Source: Planctomycetota bacterium
Lineage (GTDB): Bacteria; Planctomycetota; Planctomycetia; Pirellulales; Pirellulaceae
Direction: 5' to 3'
DNA length: 51,462 nt
Assembly (NCBI GenBank): GCA_014381825.1
Contig: JACNKX010000052.1
Coordinates: forward strand, 1-51,462
Shown here: one piece after another, positions 26,823 through 35,529 of the stretch
Numbering within the stretch: position 1 is the first letter of the stretch
Layout: the number at the start of each line of letters is the position of its first letter
Notes under the pieces: model-generated
What the model saw: the letters and a program-made list of their open reading frames with translations, nothing else
What the model was told of the DNA's origin: nothing
Database searches by the model: none
Program-made: the position numbers and the translations under genes

Positions 26823-27102
26823 TGGCCTACCGATAAGTGCGATCGTGCAAATTGACAAAATGCGTCGCGACATTCTCCTGTATATCGGGATCGTTCTCCA
26901 GTGGACCACAGTTTCGCCCGAATTTACGCATCCATCCAAAGTCACATTGCCCGTGATACAACCCGTGCAACGGGCGACGAGAGGCGAAACTCAATTCTTG
27001 CCCGCATACCATCGATGGCGGTAGAATCAGATGGTTTCCAGAACTAGCTTCATATTAAGCGAGTCAGCAAGTGTCCCAGTTTACTATCTAGGAGCCGGTC
27101 CG

Positions 27103-28218
27103 ATGTTTTCCAAACTCGCGATGGCGATCATGTTAATACTTTTGGTGAATTCTCTTGGCGTTGGGCAAGAGTCACTGGATATCACTCGGGATCTGCTAAA
27201 CATTGATGTAAGCGATTACGATCGCTCGCATGCGATTCAACTGATCAGTCGCCATGATCAAAACCGCGATCGCTCATTGAACGAAGAAGAGATGCGTACG
27301 TTGAAGTTGATGATGCCCGTTACCGTTATCGACTTCAATCGCAACCGACGACTGACGACGTTGGAGATTGCGATTTACTTTGCGAACGCAAGCGACCAAC
27401 TCAACATCTCGACACTCGAAAATTACAATGCACGCTACCTCGTCAATCGGCACGACCGCGATGCAGATGGTGCGTTGGCTCAACGCGAGCAATCCGAGTT
27501 TCCACTGCAGGACGAAGCAAAGCAGATCGACCGCGATGCCAACGGCGTACTAACCGCATTCGAGTTAGCAATGTGGTTCGCCAACACCTATACCGAGACC
27601 GGTGTCGATGCACGTGACTTTCGTCTCGCAGCCGATTACCTTAACAATCTCGATAGCGACAAAAATCTATCGCTAAACGAAGAAGAGGCGGTGCCGGGCA
27701 TTTGGCCGATCGATCCTTGGTCCCAGGATGCGAATCGCAATCATGAACTGGAAGCTGTTGAAATTGCTGCCGTGTTTGGCAAGTTCAAACAAGATGCGGG
27801 GATCGAAAACGGGCACGAACTGGGGGCAGAGCGAGCGATGGCTCGATATGACAAGGATCGAAACGGTCGACTCGATTTGGGCGAAATCGAACGAGGACGT
27901 TGGCCAAAGGAATGGGAAACGTTCGACGCCAACGAAGACGGTTTTCTGACGGCATTCGAGTTAGCCGCGAGGTTCGCCGCTAAACAACGCACCCTCGGCG
28001 TTGACCGGCGTACGATTGACAAAGCGGAGGCACTGATTCGAAGCTACGATCGCAATCGCAATGGCCAAGTCGATATGCAAGAAATGCTGGAGTTTCGTGC
28101 TGACGTCGGAGCGATCGATACGGACACATTCCTCCGGCTCGACACGGACGGGAACCAAAAGCTTACGAAAGTAGAGTTGGCGGTCTACTTTGTAACCGGA
28201 TCGTCAGGTGGGAATTGA
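27103..28218 (+). CDS. Secreted EF-hand array protein
   Basis: A 371-residue protein with a signal peptide (FSKLAMAIMLILLVNSLGVG) and ten EF-hand-type calcium loops, for example DQNRDRSLNEEE, DRDADGALAQRE, DKDRNGRLDLGE, DANEDGFLTAFE and DTDGNQKLTKVE. They come in five pairs spaced about 75 residues apart. Several second loops are degenerate (DFNRNRRLTTLE). A periplasmic or surface calcium-binding or structural role is likely. ATG 27103 has AGGAG eight bases upstream and begins the signal peptide; the open frame starts 24 codons earlier without such support. It is divergent from the SnoaL-like gene. Confidence 0.88.
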   Translation: MFSKLAMAIMLILLVNSLGVGQESLDITRDLLNIDVSDYDRSHAIQLISRHDQNRDRSLNEEEMRTLKLMMPVTVIDFNRNRRLTTLEIAIYFANASDQLNISTLENYNARYLVNRHDRDADGALAQREQSEFPLQDEAKQIDRDANGVLTAFELAMWFANTYTETGVDARDFRLAADYLNNLDSDKNLSLNEEEAVPGIWPIDPWSQDANRNHELEAVEIAAVFGKFKQDAGIENGHELGAERAMARYDKDRNGRLDLGEIERGRWPKEWETFDANEDGFLTAFELAARFAAKQRTLGVDRRTIDKAEALIRSYDRNRNGQVDMQEMLEFRADVGAIDTDTFLRLDTDGNQKLTKVELAVYFVTGSSGGN

Positions 28219-28343
28219 AGGTAGTGGAGGGGCAAAGCTAGGCATCTGACGTGAAGCGGCCCGTCGCCGCACCGTTCGCTCACGCTACAATATCGGCTAC
28301 ACGTGAAACGGAATTCAAATCAAACGAGCATGGAGAATCTCCA

Positions 28344-28775
28344 TTGAGTGATACTCGCGCAGCGACCGTGCCTCTTGTCGACGAAGCAACCGCAATTGGC
28401 AAAGTAGCGGAGATCTTTGCCGATATCAAACAGACGAAGAACATCGATTTTGTACCGCATTTCTGGCGCGTTATCGCAACGAATCCCACGCAGTTGGAAG
28501 TCGTCTGGACGAGCCTTAAGCGGTTGATGCATCCGGAGGCCACGAAGACTGAATCGCTTCTCGATCCGCGAACTCGAGAGATCATTGCGATCGCCGTCTC
28601 AGCTACAAACGGCTGCAACTACTGCATCAACTCGCATACGACGGCCGCGATGAAGCTAGGCCTGAGCCGCGAGGCGTTGGGGGAAGTGCTGGCGATTGCC
28701 GGACTTTTCAACATGACAAACTCGTTGGCCGACGGATATCAGATTGAGCCTGATGTGCGACCGCCGCTGGAGTGA
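28344..28775 (+). CDS. AhpD-like / carboxymuconolactone decarboxylase family protein
   Basis: Predicted 143-residue protein of the peroxidase-related AhpD-like fold. The redox motif CNYCINSH (Cys91, Cys94, His98) with the preceding Glu (TREIIAIAVSA) matches the CxxCxxxH proton-relay centre of alkylhydroperoxidase AhpD. It may reduce peroxides, or act as an uncharacterised thiol oxidoreductase. The start chosen is TTG 28344, which has GGAG eight bases upstream; a GTG at 28251 would add 31 residues of low complexity. It is followed by a bidirectional terminator at 28832 shared with the converging coiled-coil gene. Confidence 0.82.
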   Translation: MSDTRAATVPLVDEATAIGKVAEIFADIKQTKNIDFVPHFWRVIATNPTQLEVVWTSLKRLMHPEATKTESLLDPRTREIIAIAVSATNGCNYCINSHTTAAMKLGLSREALGEVLAIAGLFNMTNSLADGYQIEPDVRPPLE

Positions 28776-28831
28776 AGGGCTCACGCGCTTATAGGTAGAC
28801 GCGTGATATCCGTTCGTCGATCCCAAGAAGG

Positions 28832-28867
28832 AAAAAACGCGACGGGCGAGGCGCCTGCCGCGTTTTT
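28832..28867. terminator. Bidirectional rho-independent terminator
   Basis: AAAAAACGCG...CGCGTTTTT flanks a GC-rich inner stem (GGCG/CGCC). The A-run and T-run make it functional in both directions, as expected between the convergent AhpD-like gene (plus) and the coiled-coil gene (minus). Confidence 0.8.
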
Positions 28868-28902
28868 GCAATTCAACATTGATTTCGATCAGCCCAGCTG
28901 AT

Positions 28903-29628
28903 CTAGCCCTTCTTCTCTTCTTCTAGGCGAGTCGCGGTCGAAGGGACCGCTTTCTCTTCGGGAGCTTCCGGCTCAGCAGGCTCGTCAGCTGGAGCCGGAA
29001 CTGTCGCGGATGCGAGCTGGTTCTCGAGCATGTCGCTAAGTTCGATTTTCAATTTGTCGAGTTCGTTGCGAACTGCCGTCTGCATATCGACGGAAGCAGT
29101 CCGAGCCGCCAACGCAGCGTCTTGCGCTTCCTTCACACCTTTGCTCATGTCGCCGTCGAATTTGGCGATTGCATCTTTGATCTGAGCATTGGCACTGGCG
29201 TTTAGCTTGGCGACCTTCGCTTCGACTTCTGCTCGCAACTTGGTCGATTCAGCAACGACCGTTTGCTGGGCATCGGTGTGCATCTTGGCAATTTGTTCGG
29301 CGAGTTGCTGCTCAAGCTTCTTCGTTTCAGCGGCCAACATCGCTTGTGCTTGCTGTTGCAACTGAGCCAGACCAGCCGTCAACTGACCTTCGAGCTTCTT
29401 TGAGCCAGCAGCCAAGTGCGTGTCGAGCTTCTCGGATTCCGCCGCGACTTGAGCGTCGAGGCTGGCACCGAGTTCTGCAGCCGCAAGACCGACTTGTCCA
29501 GCGACTGCGGATTGCATTTCGGCGGTGCGACGAGCACGTACTCGACCAAAAAGACCGGCCGAAGCGGTGTCGGTAAATGCTATGACGCTCAACAGTGCGA
29601 GCGCGATCAATGTCAGGGAACTACGCAT
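28903..29628 (-). CDS. Secreted long-helix (apolipoprotein-like) protein
   Basis: A 241-residue protein with a clear signal peptide (SLTLIALALLSVIAF, cleavage after ASAG). It is followed by about 170 residues of Ala/Lys/Glu/Gln-rich amphipathic helix in repeating units of roughly 11 residues (AAETKKLEQQL, VAESTKLRAEV, AAGSKKLEGQL), then a Pro/Glu-rich tail. The pattern resembles apolipoprotein-A1/E-like or LEA-like helical repeats and suggests interaction with membranes or envelope layers. AAGGAGA precedes the ATG. No enzyme domain is present and no family name is claimed. Confidence 0.78.
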   Translation of the reverse strand: MRSSLTLIALALLSVIAFTDTASAGLFGRVRARRTAEMQSAVAGQVGLAAAELGASLDAQVAAESEKLDTHLAAGSKKLEGQLTAGLAQLQQQAQAMLAAETKKLEQQLAEQIAKMHTDAQQTVVAESTKLRAEVEAKVAKLNASANAQIKDAIAKFDGDMSKGVKEAQDAALAARTASVDMQTAVRNELDKLKIELSDMLENQLASATVPAPADEPAEPEAPEEKAVPSTATRLEEEKKG

Positions 29629-30078
29629 GGCTATTCTCCTTCATGCTGTGTAGTCATGGACGCGTTAGGCGGGGGTCCGAATTTGACGCGTGCCGGGGGT
29701 GGGGTTGTTACGTTTAGCATAACTGTTCCAGCACTGCGGTCAAATGGCGGGATACATCCCTCTCCGCCACACGAGTTTCGAGCTTCCGGTGCCCGAACGC
29801 CTCGCGATATTCATTATTAGGTTTCTGTTTGCCAGCCCCCGTGGCGTGAGCGAAAGGTCTACCTACTCAAAAAAGTCGAAGCGAACTTGTTTGGTCATGC
29901 GGATTGTGTCGCTGGGCTACGGTAAAAGTCGCTCAAGATCAACGGTTTCGCGGACGAAGCGCTTGCAGCTCCAAGCCCCCTTGTTACAGTCGAATGTTAA
30001 GCACCGTTCAACGTTCGCAGCTGAACATTGGCAACGGGCTCCGCGCACGACATGCACCCCAGGTTCAGGTTCCGAGAA
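29629..30078. other. 450-base intergenic stretch, nothing recognised
   Basis: This stretch contains the upstream region of the minus-strand coiled-coil gene and of the plus-strand hypothetical gene. Frames up to 136 codons exist but lack protein-like composition. No inverted repeat, RNA or remnant was recognised. Confidence 0.5.
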
Positions 30079-30651
30079 ATGCGAAACTCGCAGAATCCCA
30101 CATCCGACGATGTCGAACACCTGTTGCTCAATGCTCGTCTTCGTGACGAGTTAGAGCCGTATCTCGACGAGTCGATTCACTTGCTCGATGTCCGTCGGAT
30201 GCCGACACAAGCCGAGAACGAGTTCCTCGCTTCGATGTTGGCGTGGGAACGGGCTCCGGCCTTGCCTATCAGCCAGTGGTTTCAGCCCGAGATGCAGCTG
30301 GCGCATCCCGATACGCTCGACGACATGACCTTGCAAGGAGTTTTGCAGGAGACGATTCAGCAGCTGTATGACCAGCGAGTGGTGCTCGACTTTACCGATC
30401 ATCTGACGGACCGCCAGCTGTATTGCGTGATCTACCGCGACATCCTGCCGTCGCACGAAAAGAAGATCGATCTGCCAAAGAATTTCCTGCATTGGCATTG
30501 CTTAGATGACAGCGACGACGTCGAAGCGTGGCTGCGATTCTACGCAACCGAGGCAGAACGTCAGGTATGGCAAGAAGAGACAGAGCTTCCTTTGCCACCT
30601 TCCGAACCAGCTCCCTATCCCCGCAAGATGCCGCGACGACCGCAAAGTTAG
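30079..30651 (+). CDS. Conserved hypothetical protein
   Basis: Predicted 190-residue acidic cytoplasmic protein. Ordered segments include DDVEHLLLNARLRDELEPYL, MPTQAENEFLASMLAWERAP, LQETIQQLYDQRVVLDFTDHL and DRQLYCVIYRDILP, ending in a Pro-rich basic tail. No family function is recognised, but the well-packed pattern and codon use suggest a real gene. The start is uncertain: ATG 30079 is taken, with ATG 30052 and 30028 also in frame and none with a clear ribosome site. It lies 92 bases upstream of the GspE-type ATPase gene in the same direction. Confidence 0.7.
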   Translation: MRNSQNPTSDDVEHLLLNARLRDELEPYLDESIHLLDVRRMPTQAENEFLASMLAWERAPALPISQWFQPEMQLAHPDTLDDMTLQGVLQETIQQLYDQRVVLDFTDHLTDRQLYCVIYRDILPSHEKKIDLPKNFLHWHCLDDSDDVEAWLRFYATEAERQVWQEETELPLPPSEPAPYPRKMPRRPQS

Positions 30652-30743
30652 CCCGACGCAGGTGTCCGTTTGCGTTCTGTGGATCGACCGGGTAGTTTGC
30701 AATAGTTGGAATTTACCGACGCAGCAATCATCGAGGGCGCGTG

Positions 30744-31964
30744 ATGAGTACGGCATCTGCACCGAACGACGTGAGTGTTCACGATCGACTTGCGGAGCTT
30801 GATTCGAGCAGCCCTGAGTACGCAACGGCGTTCGTCGACCAGTTGCTTGACGCGGCGAGTCGTATTCAAGCGAGCGACGTTCATCTCCAGCCAACCGCGG
30901 ATGGACTGGATGTGCGCTGGCGACTCGACGGCGTACTTCAGCCGGTGGGTGTTTTTCCTCGCGGTGACGCCGCAGACGTTGTCTCACGAATGAAGGTGCT
31001 GGCAGAACTTCTGACTTACCGGACGGATGTCCCACAAGAAGGTCGCATTCGCGATCGGCGAGCCGACGTTGAGATTCGCGTCAGCACTTTCCCGACGCTG
31101 CATGGCGAACGTGCGGTCGTCCGGTTGTTCGCAGCGCAAGGCGAGTATCTTCATTTGCAGGACCTCGGTTTACCGGATGATATTTCGACCAGGCTCGGCG
31201 AGTTGCTTGCCGAAACTTCGGGCGCGATTCTGATCACCGGTCCTGCCGGAAGTGGCAAGACGACCACAGCGTATGCCTGCCTGCGAGAGTTGGTCCAGGC
31301 GTCGGAAGGTGGCAAGAGTATCGTCTCGCTCGAAGATCCGATCGAGAGCGCCGTCGATGGCGTTTCACAATCGCGAGTCAATCCGACCGCGGGCTTCGAT
31401 TTGGCCGCCGGGCTCCGTTCACTGATGCGGCAAGACCCGGAAGCGATCATGGTCGGTGAGATTCGTGATCGCGAAACAGCCGAGGCGGCGTTTCAGGCTT
31501 CGCTTACGGGGCATCTGTTGGTCACGACGTTTCACGCCGGGAGTGCCGCCGGCGCGATCAGTCGACTTTCGGACATGGGTATCGAGCCTTATTTACTACG
31601 AAGTGGCATCCTCGGAATCTTGAGCCAGCGGCTGGTTCGGCGCCTGTGTGCGTGTCGCGAACAAACAGCTGATGACGCCGCAAAGCTCAATCTTCCAGTC
31701 GCTCAAGCTTGGCGCGCTGGCGGGTGTGATGCATGCATCGGCTCGGGCTACCGAGGACGCACGATTCTAGCTGAGTTGCTCGAGGCAAATCCTTCCGAGC
31801 TCGGGCGGGCGATCCTGTCGCGGAGCGACGCTCCGCAACTCGAACAGCTTGCGATCGAAGCCGGTATGACATCCATCTGGCAACGCGCAAAGAGCGCTGT
31901 CGAAGCGGGAACGACCAGCCCGAGCGAAGTTCGGCGAGTTCTGGGATTTGCCGCACGAAGTTGA
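30744..31964 (+). CDS. GspE/PilB-type secretion ATPase, short form
   Basis: A 406-residue hexameric ATPase of the type II secretion/type IV pilus family. It has Walker A GPAGSGKTT (166-174), an Asp box near 195-199 (SLEDPI), Walker B EAIMVGEIRD (233-242) and a His box (TTFHAG). A tetracysteine zinc site (CAC at 302-304, CDAC at 328-331) places it with GspE/PilB rather than PilT. It lacks the N-terminal MshEN/N1E domain that usually docks to the platform protein, so it is short for the family. GTG 30741 or ATG 30744 may start it. No other pilus or secretion gene is near, so it must work with partners elsewhere. Confidence 0.9.
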   Translation: MSTASAPNDVSVHDRLAELDSSSPEYATAFVDQLLDAASRIQASDVHLQPTADGLDVRWRLDGVLQPVGVFPRGDAADVVSRMKVLAELLTYRTDVPQEGRIRDRRADVEIRVSTFPTLHGERAVVRLFAAQGEYLHLQDLGLPDDISTRLGELLAETSGAILITGPAGSGKTTTAYACLRELVQASEGGKSIVSLEDPIESAVDGVSQSRVNPTAGFDLAAGLRSLMRQDPEAIMVGEIRDRETAEAAFQASLTGHLLVTTFHAGSAAGAISRLSDMGIEPYLLRSGILGILSQRLVRRLCACREQTADDAAKLNLPVAQAWRAGGCDACIGSGYRGRTILAELLEANPSELGRAILSRSDAPQLEQLAIEAGMTSIWQRAKSAVEAGTTSPSEVRRVLGFAARS

Positions 31965-32268
31965 GCAGCGATCCGTTGACGATCAAATCGGTTATCAGAT
32001 ACTCGCGCACTAGCTCTTCGATTAGCTTCGCTCGCTCAATTGGTGTCGCCGTCAGGTCGACGGTCAATTCCGCGTCAGGAGCAAGGCAAAGTAGTCGCCG
32101 CGTTTAAAACCCTGCAAAGACGCGATTGAGGGCTTGGGAATCGATCATGTTCCCCATGATTGTGGCGATCTTTTCATGTATCGCGAAAGCGCCCGACTCG
32201 GTTCGTTGCTTGAGTTCACATGCTAAGGGCGAACCACGTCGGCGCTCGCGTGTCACGTAGAGACGGTT
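31965..32268 (-). pseudogene. Frameshifted remnant of an unidentified gene
   Basis: The complementary strand reads as one protein broken by two frame changes. Frame A (32268 to 32104) includes YVTRERRRGSPL, RTESGAFAIHEKIATIM and LNRVFAGF and then hits TAA. The text resumes one frame over as KRGDYFAL for about ten codons. It then continues in the third frame as APDAELTVDL, IERAKLIEELVREYL and ITDLIVNGSLLN, running to the end of the ATPase gene. An extra T in a TTTTAAA run would explain the first shift. The text is strongly protein-like, but I cannot name the family. There is no start and no intact frame, so it is a decayed gene or carries two sequence errors. Confidence 0.55.
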
Positions 32269-32312
32269 CTATCAAATTTCCCAGTTGAAGCTTCTGCGCG
32301 AGACCAATAGCA

Positions 32313-33497
32313 ATGAAACTTCGCGACTTCACGTCCGACTTCCGATTGATGCTAGATCACTCGAGCGAATTGCTCGGCGGTGAAGCGCGGCCGGTCCAAA
32401 TCGAATGGACGATCGAGCACTCACTGGAACGCCACCTCATACGTCGAGGCAGCAGCGGTATCGGTATGAATCAACCGTTGGTCTGGCTTAACGACGGACG
32501 CCGCGGACATGAGATTACGATCGGAGTACAGTTGTATGGGCTAAGATTGCCTGATGCTGAGCTGCCGATCGTCGAGATTTCGCCGCCGTACCGATCTCGA
32601 GTTCCTCAATTCTGGGCTGTGCGTGAGCAAGACTATCGCCGTTTCTATCGCTTCATACGCGAGAAGCTGAAGGAGTCGCGGGCGGAATGTGTCGAGCCGA
32701 TCATGTGTGCGTCGGACCGTCAGCGTCTGTGGGACAACACCGTGGGCTTTTTGCGGCGGGATGTCAGCCAACTGAAGCGGTTCGGTGTGCCGCAGAAACG
32801 CGGTGTTTTGTTGTCGGGAGATCCGGGTAACGGCAAGACAATGGCATGTCGTTGGCTTCGAAGTCAATGTGAGCGCGTTGGCCTTGATTGGACGAACGTG
32901 ACCGCTGACGAGTACGAATCAGCTCGACGGGACCAACGTTTGCACGACCTTTTTCAGCCCGATCGCGCCGGAGTTGTGTTGTTTGATGACTTTGACGCGG
33001 CGCTGCGCGATCGAGAAAAGTGCGATAATCCTCGTGAGCAAAGTACGTTTCTGACCGAAATCGATGGCATGGCGCCGAAGATTGGTGTGGTGTATTTGTT
33101 CACGTCCAACTTGAAGTCGGAAGAACTTGACCCGGCACTTCGTCGGCCAGGCCGAATCGATGACATCATCCACTTCGCGAAGCCCGACGCCGATCGTCGC
33201 AAGGAACTGATTCATCAACGCTGGCATATCGACATCGTGCAAGGAATTCCCGTCGACGACGTCGTCAGACAGACCGAAGGGTTTAGCTTTGCCGAGATGG
33301 AAGAGCTGAAGAAGCAGCTCGTACTAGGCTATCTCGACTCGGGACAGATCGACTGGCCGATTGCTCAGAAGGCACTCGATCAACGCCGCGAACTAGTCGA
33401 AACGCGCCGCTCGATTGGCTTCTCTACCGGGCGCGCCGCGTCGACGGATTCAAACAATTCGGTTTCCGCATCGGATAGAGATCAATCGATCTCTTAG
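32313..33497 (+). CDS. AAA+ ATPase
   Basis: A 394-residue cytoplasmic protein. Residues 1-130 are a family-specific N-terminal domain without recognised motifs. Residues about 135-340 form a classical AAA module: Walker A GDPGNGKT (169-176), Walker B VVLFDDFD (221-228), sensor-1 region LFTSN (262-266) and arginine-finger region RRPGRIDD (277-284). The second acidic residue of Walker B is Asp instead of Glu, a conservative but unusual change at the catalytic position. Such ATPases remodel protein complexes; the substrate is unknown. The last four bases overlap the end of the convergent thioredoxin-like gene. Confidence 0.88.
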   Translation: MKLRDFTSDFRLMLDHSSELLGGEARPVQIEWTIEHSLERHLIRRGSSGIGMNQPLVWLNDGRRGHEITIGVQLYGLRLPDAELPIVEISPPYRSRVPQFWAVREQDYRRFYRFIREKLKESRAECVEPIMCASDRQRLWDNTVGFLRRDVSQLKRFGVPQKRGVLLSGDPGNGKTMACRWLRSQCERVGLDWTNVTADEYESARRDQRLHDLFQPDRAGVVLFDDFDAALRDREKCDNPREQSTFLTEIDGMAPKIGVVYLFTSNLKSEELDPALRRPGRIDDIIHFAKPDADRRKELIHQRWHIDIVQGIPVDDVVRQTEGFSFAEMEELKKQLVLGYLDSGQIDWPIAQKALDQRRELVETRRSIGFSTGRAASTDSNNSVSASDRDQSIS

Positions 33498-33907
33498 CGA
33501 GAGGCTCGCAGTCTCGCGAGCTGCGCCAGAAACTGATATTTGTCAAAACTTCCATGCACGCGTCCGATTTCGTTTCCGTGCGGCGTGAGAACCAGGAGCG
33601 TTGGCGAAAGCGTCAGATTGAAAGCGGCGGCGAGTTCAGGATGCTTGTCGTAGGTAACTCGTACGGTCACATAGTATCGACGCAGTTCGGTGATTACGCG
33701 AGGGTCGCTGAGGACCTCTTTCTTGGTTTGAACACAGTTGTGACATTGCATGTTGTCGATGAACAACAACATCGGCTTATCCAGCCGTTTGGCTTCTCTT
33801 GCCGCAGAAACGACATCGCCATTCCAATCAGCGGCCAGGCCGAGGCGCGGACCCAGCAGAGCAAGTGTGATTAACGTACAACTGATGGCAAGACGTGCTG
33901 TGGTCAT
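33494..33907 (-). CDS. Exported thioredoxin-like protein
   Basis: A 137-residue protein with a signal peptide (RLAISCTLITLALLGP) and a thioredoxin-fold domain of the DUF255/thioredoxin-7 kind. It contains KPMLLFIDNMQCHNC with a CxxC redox pair (Cys55, Cys58) and the cis-Pro region TLSPTLLVL. It is likely a periplasmic thiol reductase or isomerase. It lies 114 bases downstream of the DUF3179 gene in the same direction and may share its transcript. It overlaps the end of the AAA+ gene by four bases, tail to tail. Confidence 0.85.
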   Translation of the reverse strand: MTTARLAISCTLITLALLGPRLGLAADWNGDVVSAAREAKRLDKPMLLFIDNMQCHNCVQTKKEVLSDPRVITELRRYYVTVRVTYDKHPELAAAFNLTLSPTLLVLTPHGNEIGRVHGSFDKYQFLAQLARLRASR

Positions 33908-34021
33908 TGAATTTTCCTCGATCGTCCATTCGACGCGTCGTCAACGCGCGCATCGCAAGCGTGTTCACAAAAGCCTAGCTCGCAGTTTAGACGCGTGCGG
34001 AGACATCTCGTCGCCGCTGCG

Positions 34022-35473
34022 TCATTTAACGAGGCGAGTTCTAGGGAACGCCGCATGCCAACCGAACCAGAATGCCCGATGCGCGGGTAAGCGAGCCAAC
34101 GATTCTTCACCGCCCCTGCTGATCAGGGCCGCCTCACCGATGTCCCATTCACTCCCATCCTCCGCCTGGAGACGGCCCGATGCCAGTGTTTCGGCGAATT
34201 TGAGTTCTTTCGATTCATAGACCCGATTTGCCCCCGACTCATCGGTCAGTACAACGAACCCCGTCTCGCCAAGTCGATCGTGGTAGATTCGACGTGTCGC
34301 TAGAAACACAGCCGAAATCGCAAGCTTCTCGTCAGTGCGATCATCCAGTCGAATTGCCAGCACTTCGTCTTTGTTCTTCAGTCGCGCATCTAAGTTCGGT
34401 ACGGCGAACATTAGTTCGTCGGTGGCGAAGTAGTCGCGATAGGCAATCCCCTCGCCATAGTCGCGACGATGTCCCGTCGCCAATGATAGGACGGCCGTTT
34501 CTGGATGCTCCGCTCGCCAGCTGCCCCATGTCGTTGTAACAACGGAAAGTGGCTCGAGCTTAATGCCCTGCCCTACGAGCGACCCCACGACTGGTTCACC
34601 GTCAAGCGTTGACCATAACGACTTGGTAGCGTGGTCGTACATTAACTTATTCGATCGATAGAGAAAGCCGCTCGTGCCAAGTTCATAATGCTTGTCGCCG
34701 ATATGCGTCCGGTAGACGATCATCGACCCACAAAGTGTGCAGTAGACACCGTTGATCGATTCACCACCGATCGTATCCTTGACCATCTCGTGCCAAGCGA
34801 GGATACGTTTTGGATATGCCCGAGCTTCTCCGTTTATTTCGACACCGAAGACCACATCCGAATCGCTAAGGTAACCCGCATCGCTCGCCGCCAACGTCGC
34901 CGGATCTTTCAGCGGTGGTATGCCATCACGTCGAACGCCACCCCAGCGAACCTCGTCAAGCCGAATCGAAGCATCATCCGCGTTGGCAAAGTACTCGTGA
35001 AAACGTTCGTCGAGCCGCGAATACAATTCGGCCTTGAATTTCGGATACACAGGGTGCGGCTCGTACTCCTGTTGCCAAATCCAACGGTACCAGGCGTTCA
35101 GATCGGGTCCAAACTGTTTCCCCGTCTTGTCTTGCAGCACGTTGATCGCTGCTGCACGGATTGCGTTGCTGCGAATAAATCGGACGCTTTCGACAAACAT
35201 GATCGCGCTGCCCGGATGCCACTGCTGTTCGATCGTCGTGATTGCGTCGAACAGCGCGACACGATCGCGCGATTGAGTGAGTGTGATAAAGGCGTCAACA
35301 GACGCGACGGTCTTGGCATCCGAATCCGTATCCACCACCGATTGCGCTCGCTCGACTCGGCGTTGTGGAGCGGAGCCCGTCGAGTGTAGGTCTCGAGTCG
35401 CGTAACCCGCTGCGAACCCGGATGCAGCGGCGACCAGCACCAGCAAGACCAAATGGCGAAGGCGAAATCTCAT
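34022..35473 (-). CDS. DUF3179 domain protein
   Basis: A 483-residue protein with an N-terminal membrane anchor (HLVLLVLVAAASGFAAGYA). The DUF3179 region occupies about residues 165-480: GIPPLKDPATLAASDA, INGEARAYPKRILAWHEMV, VYCTLCGSMIVY, LGTSGFLYRSNKLMYD and GHRRDYGEGIAYRDYF. The conserved YCxLCGS motif hints at thiol or metal chemistry, but the family has no established function. The domain is probably outside the cytoplasm. ATG 35473 directly precedes the anchor. It is upstream of the thioredoxin-like gene, which could service its cysteines; this is inference from position. Confidence 0.87.
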   Translation of the reverse strand: MRFRLRHLVLLVLVAAASGFAAGYATRDLHSTGSAPQRRVERAQSVVDTDSDAKTVASVDAFITLTQSRDRVALFDAITTIEQQWHPGSAIMFVESVRFIRSNAIRAAAINVLQDKTGKQFGPDLNAWYRWIWQQEYEPHPVYPKFKAELYSRLDERFHEYFANADDASIRLDEVRWGGVRRDGIPPLKDPATLAASDAGYLSDSDVVFGVEINGEARAYPKRILAWHEMVKDTIGGESINGVYCTLCGSMIVYRTHIGDKHYELGTSGFLYRSNKLMYDHATKSLWSTLDGEPVVGSLVGQGIKLEPLSVVTTTWGSWRAEHPETAVLSLATGHRRDYGEGIAYRDYFATDELMFAVPNLDARLKNKDEVLAIRLDDRTDEKLAISAVFLATRRIYHDRLGETGFVVLTDESGANRVYESKELKFAETLASGRLQAEDGSEWDIGEAALISRGGEESLARLPAHRAFWFGWHAAFPRTRLVK

Positions 35474-35529
35474 TTGCGTGGGGTCCGGTCAATCGTCGCA
35501 ATTGCCAAGAGGCCAACGGCCCCGCCATT

